A stretch of DNA of 64,000 bases, from contig NZ_CP197171.1 in assembly GCF_052055485.1 (NCBI RefSeq), positions 1,736,001 to 1,800,000 on the forward strand. Direction: 5' to 3'. The number at the start of each line of letters is the position of its first letter. The first letter of the stretch is position 1. The position numbers and the translations under genes are program-made. The notes below the pieces were generated by a model. It saw nothing but the letters and a program-made list of their open reading frames with translations. It searched no databases and had not been told where the DNA came from. This DNA comes from Amphibacillus sp052055485 (GTDB taxonomy: Bacteria > Bacillota > Bacilli > Bacillales > Amphibacillaceae). Of the stretch, positions 25,030-34,394 are shown piece after piece.

Positions 25030-25608
25030 ATGAACCAAAAAAGATATTTACAAGAGTTAGCTTATCATCTGCGTTCGCTTCCAAAAGATGTTCGCGATGA
25101 TATTATTGAAATGTATCGTGATCAATTTAAAATTGCAGAGCTTGAAGGACGCTCAGAAGAGGATACCATTTTACTAATGGGGCGAGCCAAGGCAAATGCT
25201 GAGAAAGAGTTGGCGATTCATGCAGATCAACTTGATTTTGATCAGCCAGATAGGTTTGAAGAGCAGGAAGAGCAGCCTTATCGACATTCAACCTCAAGAT
25301 CTAATCAAAAAACAAATATTCCTGTCCTTATTGTATTAATTTTTGTTAATTTAATTTTTGTCTTAGGTCCAGCATTAGGTATATATCTAGCAGGCCTGGG
25401 GTTATGGGTATCTTCAATTATTATGATGGCTACGCCGGTGATTGCAATCTGGCGGGATCAGTTCTTTTCTCTTCCAGAGTTTTATCCAGTCTTAGCTACA
25501 TTTGGGTTAGGCGTGCTTTTATTTGTTGCGATGTACTACCTGGGCAAATTAGCACATCGATTGATTCGAGCTTACTTTAATGGCATGAGCCGATTGGTGA
25601 AGGGGTGA
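25030..25608 (+). CDS. DUF1700/HAAS-domain membrane protein
   Basis: The N-terminal 70 residues (YLQELAYHLRSLPKDVRDDI, then acidic helices) match the DUF1700/HAAS domain, usually found beside padR or DUF4097 genes. The rest has three hydrophobic segments from about residue 96. It lies 11 bases after liaR and 5 bases before a DUF4097 gene. These pairs are often linked to envelope stress and may sense or transmit membrane state. The specific role is unknown. Confidence 0.75.
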   Translation: MNQKRYLQELAYHLRSLPKDVRDDIIEMYRDQFKIAELEGRSEEDTILLMGRAKANAEKELAIHADQLDFDQPDRFEEQEEQPYRHSTSRSNQKTNIPVLIVLIFVNLIFVLGPALGIYLAGLGLWVSSIIMMATPVIAIWRDQFFSLPEFYPVLATFGLGVLLFVAMYYLGKLAHRLIRAYFNGMSRLVKG

Positions 25609-25613
25609 AGAAG

Positions 25614-26423
25614 ATGAAAAAGTTTGCAATGATCGGCTTAATCGCATTAATTATTGGTGGTTTGGGAACTATTTTTCATTGGGAACAGTTATTTATGCTT
25701 GGATCAGCTGAGCAAGCGAGTGAATCGATGTCATTCGACAGTGATCAAGTTGAAACAATTATTGTGGATAGTGATGTGGCAGAACTTAATTTTTTCAAAA
25801 CGGATTCTGATGACATTGATGTTGATTTAAGTGTTGTTAGCAGATTTGATATTGAAGATATCTTTACAGTTAATCAATCGAATCAAACTTTACAGCTAAC
25901 TATTAAAGAAGAGACAAATTTTCTGTTTACAATCTTTCCCTTTATCGATCGGCAATTGACTTTGAATGTTGGCCTGCCGGATTCATTTTCTGGATCGATT
26001 GATGCAGAAGTTAATGTGGGGCATATTCAGTTAAATGATCTGGTCTTAGATCAGTTCAGTGGTTACGTTGATGTAGGTATGATCGAAGGACAAAATATGG
26101 TATTAAATAATGGTAGTGCAGTAACTAATGTTGGGGAAATCGATCTGTCTATGGTGACAGGCGAATGGTATTTGGAAACAGATGTTGGTGATCTTAGACT
26201 AGATTTACTCGAATGGCAAGGAAAAGTTGAGGCCTATTCAAATGTTGGTGATATAACCATCAAATTGCCTGAGGAGCCAGAAAACTATACCCTTGATTTA
26301 GAATCAGATCTGGGAGACATAACAGGTGTTGATTCACCTGTTGTAAAAATGGGGAGCCAACAAGACCCAAGCTTAGAAGCAACAAGTGATATTGGTGATA
26401 TTGACATTCAATGGAATCGTTAA
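25614..26423 (+). CDS. DUF4097 (toast-rack) protein, LiaG-like
   Basis: The 269-residue protein has one N-terminal membrane segment (about residues 4-22) and then a long beta-solenoid-like region with recurring V-G-x-I/L motifs (VNVGHIQL, DVGMIEGQ, TNVGEIDL, TDVGDLRL, SNVGDITI). This is the DUF4097 fold, also found in B. subtilis LiaG. In B. subtilis LiaG lies between liaH and liaF; here the equivalent is at the end of the operon with a DUF1700 partner. ATG 25614 follows AAGGGG by nine bases. Confidence 0.75.
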   Translation: MKKFAMIGLIALIIGGLGTIFHWEQLFMLGSAEQASESMSFDSDQVETIIVDSDVAELNFFKTDSDDIDVDLSVVSRFDIEDIFTVNQSNQTLQLTIKEETNFLFTIFPFIDRQLTLNVGLPDSFSGSIDAEVNVGHIQLNDLVLDQFSGYVDVGMIEGQNMVLNNGSAVTNVGEIDLSMVTGEWYLETDVGDLRLDLLEWQGKVEAYSNVGDITIKLPEEPENYTLDLESDLGDITGVDSPVVKMGSQQDPSLEATSDIGDIDIQWNR

Positions 26424-26465
26424 CCGGTTCGATAATAGAGAGAACAATGATTTGGTAAATAAGCG

Positions 26466-26540
26466 AAAACCACTCGCTATGAACTGGACCTCTACCTATT
26501 AGATTTGTTGGGGTGCAGTTCACTGGCATAAGTGGTTTTT
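26466..26540 (+). terminator. Terminator of the lia operon
   Basis: AAAACCACT at 26466-26474 pairs with AGTGGTTTT at 26531-26539 followed by T. A second stem, TGAACTG with CAGTTCA, lies inside and extends the structure. Confidence 0.65.
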
Positions 26541-26574
26541 AGTGTTAGATAGCTGGTAAGTTCACTCTGTTTAA

Positions 26575-27063
26575 CTAGGATTCAGAGAATAAAGTGAATG
26601 GAAGATCAGTGTTTGAAGTAAAACGCCCGTATAAATCAGTTGTGTCTTTGCCAATGGTCAGATAGTGTTCAATAACTTGTTTGGCTGTTAAAGGCATATC
26701 TAAAGCTAAGGCATCCTTCATTTTAACCCAACTTAGCATACCTTCATTACTTACTATTTCAATTTCAGGGCATTTTAGTTCCGCAAAATAGTAGTAAATT
26801 TGTCTAATTTCATTTTGAGTATTTCTGAGTGCTATGTATCTTAAATTCATATTCTTAATATCTGCAACAGTTAATCCTGTTTCTTCATAAAGTTCTCTTA
26901 ACACACATTTTTTTGGCTCATTAATTTCTTCGGGTTCAAAATGGCCTCCTGCGGTTGCAATATAAGCATCCTGAGTGGCTGCAGAACCCATTCGATAAAG
27001 GAATAAAATTTCATCCCCTCTAACTAGGTATATTGAAGTCATATTTCTAAATGTCTTATCCAT
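26575..27063 (-). CDS. Nudix hydrolase
   Basis: The 162-residue protein has a Nudix box spread over GGHFEPEEINEPK and VLRELYEETGL near residues 40-66. The RE and EExG catalytic residues are present, with two extra residues between the first glutamate and the RE pair compared with the standard GX5EX7REUXEEXGU spacing, as in some nucleotide-cleaning Nudix proteins. It probably hydrolyses a nucleoside diphosphate derivative. It lies alone, convergent with the lia operon. The substrate cannot be told. Confidence 0.82.
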   Translation of the reverse strand: MDKTFRNMTSIYLVRGDEILFLYRMGSAATQDAYIATAGGHFEPEEINEPKKCVLRELYEETGLTVADIKNMNLRYIALRNTQNEIRQIYYYFAELKCPEIEIVSNEGMLSWVKMKDALALDMPLTAKQVIEHYLTIGKDTTDLYGRFTSNTDLPFTLFSES

Positions 27064-27221
27064 AATAGTCTCCTTACTTTTAAAGGGTTTTTATAAAATT
27101 ATACAACTTTCAATAGCAAAACAAGCTGAAGCGTGGAGCGTATGTCATGGATTTTATGGACATACAGATAGCCAAGCCTGAGTAAGCAGACAATCTGTTC
27201 ACTATGCTAGTTGCCGGACAA

Positions 27222-27833
27222 TCATTCCTCCTCATCTGTGGCAACAGCACCAGCACGTGGAATTTTAATCAAGAAAGAAATATTTTCATCTGTCAAATCA
27301 AGCTCCTGAACACTAAAGCGGAAATTACTTTGGATATCAATTTGCGTTACAGCAACATAGAGTTGTTCATTTTGCGAATCAAAGTAAAGCCAATCAGGTG
27401 TATCAATTTGGCGATTAATATAATGTAAGATTCGATCTTTAGGTAGATTTAATAAGCCAAGTGACATTTCAGTCATCATTAAGACAAGATCACCATTTGG
27501 CTGGACGACTGGATCCATGCGAATGTTTAACGGAATGGCTGCACCAAATGCCATGAATGAGCCGGATAACTGTATATCTTCATCAATATAAACAGTGAAA
27601 TTAGATTCATCTGCTGATAACACTAAATCTACATAGTCATTAATCAGTTCATTTAAATCTTCTTTAGTTGACTCAACTTTAAATTCTGCACCGGGTTCAT
27701 CTATGTAATTGGGAGTGGGTAAGGGGTCCGATTTAGGTGGTGTCGAAAATATGAAAATAGCAAATACAGTCACAATAACAAGATTAGCTCCAAATAAAAT
27801 GAGAAAATAAAGTTGCCAATTTCGTTTCTTCAT
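27222..27833 (-). CDS. ypmS: YpmS family protein (DUF2140)
   Basis: The 203-residue protein has a single N-terminal membrane anchor (about residues 9-30) and an extracytoplasmic domain with no cysteines. Its sequence and its position downstream of a ypmR-like gene match YpmS of Bacillus, a conserved protein of unknown function. The tail ends in an acidic run (TDEEE). Confidence 0.78.
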   Translation of the reverse strand: MKKRNWQLYFLILFGANLVIVTVFAIFIFSTPPKSDPLPTPNYIDEPGAEFKVESTKEDLNELINDYVDLVLSADESNFTVYIDEDIQLSGSFMAFGAAIPLNIRMDPVVQPNGDLVLMMTEMSLGLLNLPKDRILHYINRQIDTPDWLYFDSQNEQLYVAVTQIDIQSNFRFSVQELDLTDENISFLIKIPRAGAVATDEEE

Positions 27834-27989
27834 ACTTGATCACCTTCTTTTTCAAAAATAGTAATGTGGAAACACCCGGAAAGATTTGTTTCCACATCAT
27901 TGGTCAAAGACTTCAATACATCAGAACAAGAGGAAAATGTGTTGAATGGATGGATTGAATTTTTAGGAAAAAGGCATTAAAGATACCCA

Positions 27990-28931
27990 TTATTCCAACG
28001 ACATTCCTTCATTTTCAGGATTATCTTCTTGCTCAGCTGCTATATTTTCAAGCATGGTTGTTATCGAATTGAGTACCCTTGCTCCGATCAAGGAATATCC
28101 CGTTTCATTTGGATGAAAGTTATCGTCAGCTAATAAATTGATATGATCAATTTGAAATAGATCATGGACTGGAATGAAATGTCCATTTGGATAGCTTTCA
28201 AAAACAGTCTCTCCTGTTTGATTCCAATTAATTAAAATTTCCTCTAATGCTTCAATATTATCAAAATAGCCCTCAAAAGGATTGTAAAAACCAATTAAAT
28301 AAATTTCTACATCTTCATTATATGAGTGAATCAGTTCAAATAAGTCCACTAATCGTTCTTCATAATTATCAAGTTCTAAGTCAAAAACAGCTTCATCTAA
28401 ATTAAGGATATTTTCACGAACAATTTGCATAATATCATTTGCGCCTGCTGTTACTAACACAATATCCGCACGGCGAATTGATCGCTGGATGGCGTTTTCC
28501 TCTTCTATGCGTTCAATCAGCTGATCCGTTCGATTTCCGCGCCTACCAAAATTTTCAATTCGAACACGATAATCCAAGTCTGTTAGTCGACGTTTAAGTG
28601 TTGATAAATATCCATCTCTGCTTGTTTCATCGCCAACTCCCTGTGTTAAAGAGTCTCCGATCGCTGAAATATGATAATCATTTTGGGTAAAGACACTAAT
28701 CGTTTGTTCAACAGCATCTTTTAAATTTTGGGATAAATCATTTGTTGTTGATTGTGCTTCTTCATCCATATTTTCAACCTGACCGATCATTTCATCAATC
28801 GGTTCCTGATCAGGTTCTGTTACCGTTGTTTCGTTACTAGAACTAGGTCTGAACATAAAAAATAAAAAAACACCAAGAACGAGAATAAGTATACTCAGCC
28901 CAAATAACAATTGTTTCCGTCGTCGTGTCAT
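27990..28931 (-). CDS. ypmR: SGNH/GDSL hydrolase, YpmR-like
   Basis: The protein has a basic start, one membrane segment (about residues 9-25), an acidic linker and an SGNH hydrolase domain outside the membrane. The catalytic blocks are visible: GDSLTQGVGD (Ser near 93), GRRGNRTDQ, GANDIMQ (near 163) and DNFHPNETGYSLIG (Asp and His near 275). ATG 28931 follows GGGTG; the GTG at 28946 lacks a ribosome site. It probably deacylates an envelope lipid or glycan. The pairing with ypmS is conserved in Bacillus. Confidence 0.85.
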   Translation of the reverse strand: MTRRRKQLLFGLSILILVLGVFLFFMFRPSSSNETTVTEPDQEPIDEMIGQVENMDEEAQSTTNDLSQNLKDAVEQTISVFTQNDYHISAIGDSLTQGVGDETSRDGYLSTLKRRLTDLDYRVRIENFGRRGNRTDQLIERIEEENAIQRSIRRADIVLVTAGANDIMQIVRENILNLDEAVFDLELDNYEERLVDLFELIHSYNEDVEIYLIGFYNPFEGYFDNIEALEEILINWNQTGETVFESYPNGHFIPVHDLFQIDHINLLADDNFHPNETGYSLIGARVLNSITTMLENIAAEQEDNPENEGMSLE

Positions 28932-29204
28932 GATAAAAACACCCACTCAAATGTAGTTTGTATAATCATATATATTCCCCTTATTTTAAAAAATAAAACG
29001 GAACTGTCTTATGCATTATAAGTTATTTGAGTTATTTTCGAAAGGGGGGGAGTATTTAACTGTATTTAAAATCACTTCTCTAAAATTAAAGCAGAGTCAT
29101 CTAATAATCATTAACGTTGCAAAACAAGGTGAGGATTGCTTACTCTAGATATTTTTTGGGGAAAACTTACTTTAATTAAAAAGGTTTATGCAATGCTAGT
29201 GTCT

Positions 29205-29515
29205 AATCATAAAACGAAACTTCAATCAGTGGGAGTTGGGCCTACAGGATGTAGGTCATGCAGATGTTTCCGGTGGGACGAGAGTAAACGCAGTCCCAGT
29301 CCCAGGAGGTGACGGTTTTAATCTGCGTTCCCCTAGCTCCCACTGATTCATAATGAGGAACACAAGCTAACATCTTCGCGTCCTGGGACTCAGAATAAGA
29401 AAACCCCTTATTCTTGCGGTGTAAAGCTCCGTAGTTTTCCTTAGTGCGGTTACTTGCCCCATCGAAACCCATTGTTGACCCGAGTTTTACGGACGCTAAT
29501 CTGTGATAAATACAG
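29205..29515 (+). repeat. Fullest copy of the structured dispersed element
   Basis: The element starts ATAAAACGAAACTTCAATC and ends TACGGACGCTAATCTGTGATAA. ATCAGTGGGAG near 29226 pairs with CTCCCACTGAT near 29336; inside are CCTACA-GGA-TGTAGG and ACGCAG...CTGCGT, and later GAATAAG...CTTATTC near 29391. Shortened or diverged copies lie at 9871, 20191, 34483 and 37834. An open frame on the minus strand here looks accidental. It resembles a structured RNA or palindromic mobile repeat; no transcript can be inferred. Confidence 0.7.
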
Positions 29516-29555
29516 GGGCAGGACAAAATTAAGTTTGCTAATTAAAAAATAAGGA

Positions 29556-30037
29556 GCTGTTACTAGGATGAATTTTAACAACTTTTTTTGTGAGTAATGG
29601 AATTAAAATATTCTGTTATCCGACATTTTAACCTGAGCTGTTAAGTGAAATGAATGATAGAAGGGCTCAATCCGACATTTTGATCTGAGCTGTTAAGTAA
29701 AATGAATGATAGAAGGGCTCAATCCGACATTTTGATCTGAGGTGTTAAGTAAAATGATTGATAGAAGGGCTCAATTCGACATTTTGATCTGAGGTGTTAA
29801 GTGAAATGATTGATAGAAGCTCTCAAAGTGACATTTTAATCCGAGATGACAAATAAAATGATTGATAGAAGTACTTAGCTACTCAACTTTTCTACATAGA
29901 AGTTAAATTTAACCTAAAAAGATGGGCTGATTTTGATGTTCTTGTAAATGTTTATTGATGGTTGAGTGACTAGACCATAGATCAGTTAACACAAAAAGAA
30001 GCGATCACAAGATGTACATCATACATTTTGCAACAGC
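29556..30037. repeat. Second element with an array of 52-bp repeats
   Basis: Five to six units of 52 bp with core GATAGAAGGGCTCAATCC then GACATTTTGATC fill about 29610-29875. The segment from 30012 to 30044 repeats 12904-12936 with two differences, and CTACTCAACTTTT after the array matches CTACTCAGCTCTT at about 12799. The left end starts GCTGTTAC and the right end is TGCAACAGC. The region 29516-30129 has no gene that I can support. Confidence 0.65.
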
Positions 30038-30129
30038 TTCTTATTTTTATTTAGATACATATCAACTGACAACGATTCATTATTTGTAGCTCAATTCTAC
30101 TTACTGTATTCTACTCACACTATTTCTCA

Positions 30130-31812
30130 TTAATCATGGTTTGGGTTTAAACGAATTTGATGCGCTGTGCGGAATAGGCATTCATTCTCAACGATAAATT
30201 GTCCATTTGATTCAGCTTGTGCTTTTAAAGCACTGTAATCTTCTTGTGTTCTAAACCAAACGATTTTGGCGTCAGCGGGTAATTGACTAACAGCATCTGG
30301 ATCGGCTACAAATAATAAATCGATTGACTCATGATTATCAGCGAGATCAGTGAACTGGAAGCCAAGCTTAGCAAGTTTCTTCAAGCAATTATGTTTTGAA
30401 CCATCACCAGCAACAACTATATTTTTGGGGCGGATTGCACCGTCTTCACGAGCAAATGGTGATTCAAGTACCCAACGTACGGCATCCTCAAGTGCAGGTT
30501 GAATCATTGGGGCTGTATCTGTTGCATGAGCAATCGCCTGATCTAAATCGGCAACAATATCAGCATAGCTTTCTAACCCAACGGATAAACGAATCAGAGA
30601 CTCTGTCACACCACTAGCTTTTAAACCTTCTGTACTTAATTGTTGATGAGTGGTGGAAGCAGGATGAATAATCAATGACTTCGCATCCCCAACGTTGGCA
30701 ACATGGGAGAAGAGCTTCACTTGATCAATCACCTTACGACCAACTTCACGATCCCCTTTAATCCCAAAGGTGATGATTGAACCATACGTATCAGTTAAAT
30801 ACTTTTCTGCTAACTGGTGGGAAGGATGTGAAGCTAATCCCGGATAATTCACCCATTCAACTTGAGGATGGTCAACTAAATACTTAGCCACGCGTTCAGT
30901 GTTTTCACTATGTCGTTTGACACGTAAATTAAGTGTCTCTAAGCCTTGGATAAATTGAAAGGCACTTTGTGGGCTTAAGGCGGGGCCAATGTCACGTAAT
31001 AATTGGACACGAAATTTTAAGGCAAAAGCCGCTGGCGCAACATCAGTACCAAAGCGAATGCCATGATAGGATTCATCAGGTTCGGTAAAGCCAGGGAATT
31101 TACCATTATTCCAATCAAAACGACCACCATCAACAATAATACCGCCAATGCTTGTGCCATGACCACCAATCCATTTCGTTGCCGAATGAATGACAACATC
31201 AGCTCCCCATTTGATTGGATTTGCTCCATAAGGTGTTGCGAAAGTATTATCAATAAGTAATGGAATGCCATTGTCATGAGCAATATCAGCAACTGTTTCA
31301 ATATCAAAGACATATAAAGAGGGGTTCGTAATTGTTTCAGCAAAAATTGCTTTTGTTTTGTCTGTTATTGCTTCTCTGAAGTTTTCTGGATCGGTTCCAT
31401 CTACAAAGACAACCTTAATCCCATACTTCGGCAAAGTTTGATCGAATAAATTAAATGTTCCACCATATAAATTACTATCCGTTATGATTTCATCGCCTGC
31501 TTCAGCAATATTTAAAATGGCTAGAGTGATAGCTGACATTCCTGAGGCTGTTGCGACAGCAGCAACCCCATCTTCTAATAAAGCCACTCTATTTTCAAAT
31601 ACATCAACAGTTGGGTTCATAATTCGACTGTAAATATTTCCTGGTTCAGCTAAGCCAAATAAATTTTGCGCATGTTCTGTATCTCGAAAGACATATGAGG
31701 TTGTTTGATAGATCGGCGTCGCCCGTGAACGAGTGACCGGATCAACGGTCTGTCCTCCATGAATTAATTGTGTTTCTGCACCAACGGATTGAAAAAAACC
31801 CTTCGACATCAT
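30130..31812 (-). CDS. metY: O-acetylhomoserine sulfhydrylase with extra C-terminal CoA-binding-like domain
   Basis: Residues 1-430 are a Cys/Met-metabolism PLP enzyme that makes homocysteine from O-acetylhomoserine and sulphide. Motifs are ETQLIHGGQ near 10, YSRIMNPT near 60 and the PLP lysine in VIHSATKWIGGHG near 210. About 120 further residues follow, with a Rossmann-like strand IVVAGDGSKHN, LLFVADPDAV and KIVWFRTQE; this resembles the CoA_binding_2 family. Ordinary MetY ends near residue 430. ATG 31812 or 31809 lies just after AAAGGAGG and downstream of the riboswitch; an upstream in-frame start would lie inside the riboswitch. Confidence 0.9.
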   Translation of the reverse strand: MMSKGFFQSVGAETQLIHGGQTVDPVTRSRATPIYQTTSYVFRDTEHAQNLFGLAEPGNIYSRIMNPTVDVFENRVALLEDGVAAVATASGMSAITLAILNIAEAGDEIITDSNLYGGTFNLFDQTLPKYGIKVVFVDGTDPENFREAITDKTKAIFAETITNPSLYVFDIETVADIAHDNGIPLLIDNTFATPYGANPIKWGADVVIHSATKWIGGHGTSIGGIIVDGGRFDWNNGKFPGFTEPDESYHGIRFGTDVAPAAFALKFRVQLLRDIGPALSPQSAFQFIQGLETLNLRVKRHSENTERVAKYLVDHPQVEWVNYPGLASHPSHQLAEKYLTDTYGSIITFGIKGDREVGRKVIDQVKLFSHVANVGDAKSLIIHPASTTHQQLSTEGLKASGVTESLIRLSVGLESYADIVADLDQAIAHATDTAPMIQPALEDAVRWVLESPFAREDGAIRPKNIVVAGDGSKHNCLKKLAKLGFQFTDLADNHESIDLLFVADPDAVSQLPADAKIVWFRTQEDYSALKAQAESNGQFIVENECLFRTAHQIRLNPNHD

Positions 31813-31848
31813 ACTTTTCCTCCTTTGATTTTTAAGCATCATCTTTTC

Positions 31849-32001
31849 AAAAAAACCCTCTTCTATTTTTAGAAGAGGGGACGTGTTCCTGATCCTCCTC
31901 TTATCTTCCAGATTAGACAAACCTGTAGGATTTAGCACCTTTGCAAAATGCCGGTTGCTGGGCTTCACAGGGCCTATTCCCTCAGCCGCTCTTGATAAGA
32001 G
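31849..32001 (-). promoter_or_regulatory. SAM-I (S-box) riboswitch controlling metY
   Basis: On the minus strand the closing helix CTCTTATC (32001-31994) pairs with GATAAGAG (31905-31898), and the conserved S-box segments GCTGAGGGA, GCCCTGTGAAGCCC and CAGCAACC lie between. A terminator follows: CCCTCTTCT with AGAAGAGGG (31879-31856) and T7. SAM binding should favour the terminator and switch metY off. Confidence 0.95.
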
Positions 32002-32144
32002 TCATATATATTACTAAGGATTATAGTTGAGTTTCAGTTATTCGTCAAGGTATTTTCGCAAAATTTCAACTATTTAGAAAGCAGGGAAATGACACAGATT
32101 TAGCTGATGTGCATAAATTAGTTAGGGATAGGAGTGTGAGAACA

Positions 32145-32591
32145 ATGACAGAACATGATCAAGATTTTCTGAAGCAGGCACGTGATTGGGTAAAAAAGAT
32201 GGATAGCTTATTTCAGCGTTATCCTGATGACAGTTTACTTGCCTCAATCGATCAATTTTTTCAAAATAGGCAAATACCGACATATGTAAAAAACACAGAA
32301 GATGAATGGATTGTGACCTATCAATTGCCCGGAGTGACAAAAGACCGGATCCACATATCAATTGAAGATAACCGTTTAGTTGTCAAAGTGACAGAGAAAC
32401 AAGAACAGGAAGTAAAGGATGACCAAAAGGATTATTATCATTTCAGGCAATTTCAGAGAGCGCGTGAGAGCATACTTTCGCTACCGGGTACAGTTATTCC
32501 TTCAACGCTAACGACCTCATTTGATCATGGTTTACTTAAAGTAAAAGCAAAGAAGCAAGCGATTAAAAAACGAGATTTATCGATCGATTAA
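32145..32591 (+). CDS. Small heat-shock protein, Hsp20/alpha-crystallin family
   Basis: The 148-residue protein has an alpha-crystallin domain from about residue 45 (EDEWIVTYQLPGVTKDRIHISI) to SFDHGLLKVKAKK near 130, a typical size for bacterial small heat-shock proteins. They hold unfolding proteins in oligomers. The N-terminal arm is helical. ATG 32145 follows GGAG by ten bases; an upstream ATG at 32109 has no ribosome site. No CIRCE or CtsR-type repeat is obvious upstream. Confidence 0.87.
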   Translation: MTEHDQDFLKQARDWVKKMDSLFQRYPDDSLLASIDQFFQNRQIPTYVKNTEDEWIVTYQLPGVTKDRIHISIEDNRLVVKVTEKQEQEVKDDQKDYYHFRQFQRARESILSLPGTVIPSTLTTSFDHGLLKVKAKKQAIKKRDLSID

Positions 32592-32625
32592 TTGAATAAT
32601 CATTTAGACCAAATTAAAGAATGAC

Positions 32626-32709
32626 ATCGCTTTTCGCAGGCATAATAACCACTGTTAAAGTAACTTTAACAGTTACCATTTCAGTGGTTTGCCTTCGAAG
32701 GCGATTTTT
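32626..32709 (+). terminator. Long hairpin terminator after hsp20
   Basis: Nested stems ATCGC/GCGAT, GGCA/TGCC, CCACTG/CAGTGG and AACTGTTAAAG-like arms form a long cruciform ending in T5. The inner 10-bp arm is CTGTTAAAGT with ACTTTAACAG. Confidence 0.75.
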
Positions 32710-32870
32710 GCTGTACATCAAGCTATGATAAATTGCTAAAGATGAAGTTTATGGTAAGAAGTAGTGAGTCTAAGAATGTGTATTATTCTAATTCTGAGAG
32801 TCGGCAGATGAAACTTGTTCATAAAATATGGTATATTATGATTAGAACATCCATGAGAGGAGGAAAACAT

Positions 32871-34313
32871 TTGGATATTATTGCACTCATTTTAGGACTT
32901 ATATTATTTTTAAATATTGCTTTAGCTATTACGATTGTATTTCTTGAGCATAAAAATCCAACATCCACTTGGTCATGGTTGCTTGTGTTAACTTTTATTC
33001 CACTTGGCGGTTTTTTACTTTACCTTATGTTCGGACGTAAATTAAGTCGGAAGAAGCTCTTTATTTGGGATAATAAAAGTAGATTTGGTGTTAAAAATGC
33101 CGTTGAAAATCAATTGCAATTACTAGCAGAAGACAGTTTTCCAATTCCTGATCATTTTGAAAATAATCGAGACTTGTTTTATCTGCATTTACGCAATAAT
33201 GATGCGATCTTAACTCAAGAAAATGAAGTTGAGATTTATAATGATGGACAAGCTAAATTTGATGCACTGATCAAAGATATAGAATCGGCTAAACATCATA
33301 TTCATATGCAATATTATATTTATCGAAGTGATCATCTTGGAAAACGTATTGGAAACCTATTAAAGAAAAAGGCACAAGAGGGTGTCTCTGTTCGTTTTTT
33401 ATATGATGACTTAGGGGCTCGAAAGTTAAGTCGACGCTTTATCCGAGAATTAAAGCAAGCAGGGGTTTTGGTAGAAGCCTTTTTTCCTTCATTGATTCCT
33501 AAGATTAACTTTAAAATAAATTATCGTAATCATCGAAAACTCGTGATTATCGATGGGGAAATTGGTTATACGGGCGGGTTTAATGTTGGTGATGAATATC
33601 TCGGTGAAGTAAAAAAATATGGTTATTGGCGAGATACCCATTTGCGCATAACAGGTGAGGCCGTTCGAAATATGCAAACACGTTTTATTTTGGATTGGAA
33701 CCAAGCTTCAAAGCAGCAGCTTATCCTCTATGACCCGATCTATTATCAGGCGAAACCCAATGGTAATGTTGGCATGCAAATTGTTTCAAGCGGGCCAGAT
33801 TCTGACTGGGAACAAATCAAGTATGGTTACATCAAAATGATTATGGAAGCTGAAGATTATGTTTATATTCAAACACCTTATTTTATTCCTGATGAGAGTT
33901 TAGCTGATGTGGTCAAAATAGCGGCCTTATCTGGTATTGATGTTCGAATTATGATTCCGAATAAGCCTGATCATCCTTTTGTTTATTGGGCAACCCATTC
34001 TTATATTGGTAATATGCTTGAAGCAGGGGCAAAGATATATATTTATCAAAATGGTTTCTTACATGCAAAGACGATTATGGTTGATGGTAAGATTGCATCA
34101 GTAGGAACCGCGAATATTGATGTTCGAAGTTTTCGCTTAAACTTTGAAGTCAATGCCTTTCTATATAGTGAGGATGTAACGCAGCGTTTAATCGCTGATT
34201 TTGAACAGGATATGAGTCAATCTGATTTATTGACACTAGAAGATTACCGGAAGCGATCACTTTGGATTCAAATTAAAGAATCAATCGCTCGTTTAATTTC
34301 GCCAATACTGTGA
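32871..34313 (+). CDS. cls: Cardiolipin synthase
   Basis: This membrane enzyme condenses two phosphatidylglycerols to cardiolipin. Two N-terminal membrane segments (residues 2-24 and 36-56) are followed by two phospholipase D motifs: HRKLVIIDG near 221 and HAKTIMVDGKIASVG near 399, both with the His-Lys-Asp catalytic set. TTG 32871 lies seven bases from GAGAGGAGG and gives the typical Cls N-terminus and 480 residues; an in-frame ATG at 32733 is far upstream without a ribosome site. Confidence 0.93.
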   Translation: MDIIALILGLILFLNIALAITIVFLEHKNPTSTWSWLLVLTFIPLGGFLLYLMFGRKLSRKKLFIWDNKSRFGVKNAVENQLQLLAEDSFPIPDHFENNRDLFYLHLRNNDAILTQENEVEIYNDGQAKFDALIKDIESAKHHIHMQYYIYRSDHLGKRIGNLLKKKAQEGVSVRFLYDDLGARKLSRRFIRELKQAGVLVEAFFPSLIPKINFKINYRNHRKLVIIDGEIGYTGGFNVGDEYLGEVKKYGYWRDTHLRITGEAVRNMQTRFILDWNQASKQQLILYDPIYYQAKPNGNVGMQIVSSGPDSDWEQIKYGYIKMIMEAEDYVYIQTPYFIPDESLADVVKIAALSGIDVRIMIPNKPDHPFVYWATHSYIGNMLEAGAKIYIYQNGFLHAKTIMVDGKIASVGTANIDVRSFRLNFEVNAFLYSEDVTQRLIADFEQDMSQSDLLTLEDYRKRSLWIQIKESIARLISPIL

Positions 34314-34346
34314 GAAGCTCAGACAAAAATAAATGGATTAATAAGA

Positions 34347-34394
34347 AAGGTGAATGAAATTCAAGCTGATTGGATTGATCATTCGCTTTTTTTT
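34347..34394 (+). terminator. Terminator after cls
   Basis: A stem pairing AAGGTGAATGA with TCATTCGCTTT (one or two G-T pairs) is followed by a run of T at 34387-34394. Confidence 0.65.

Noticed and set aside
29242..29526. 95-codon open frame on the minus strand
   Set aside because: It lies entirely in the structured dispersed element, has no family resemblance or clear ribosome site, and is disrupted in the other copies.
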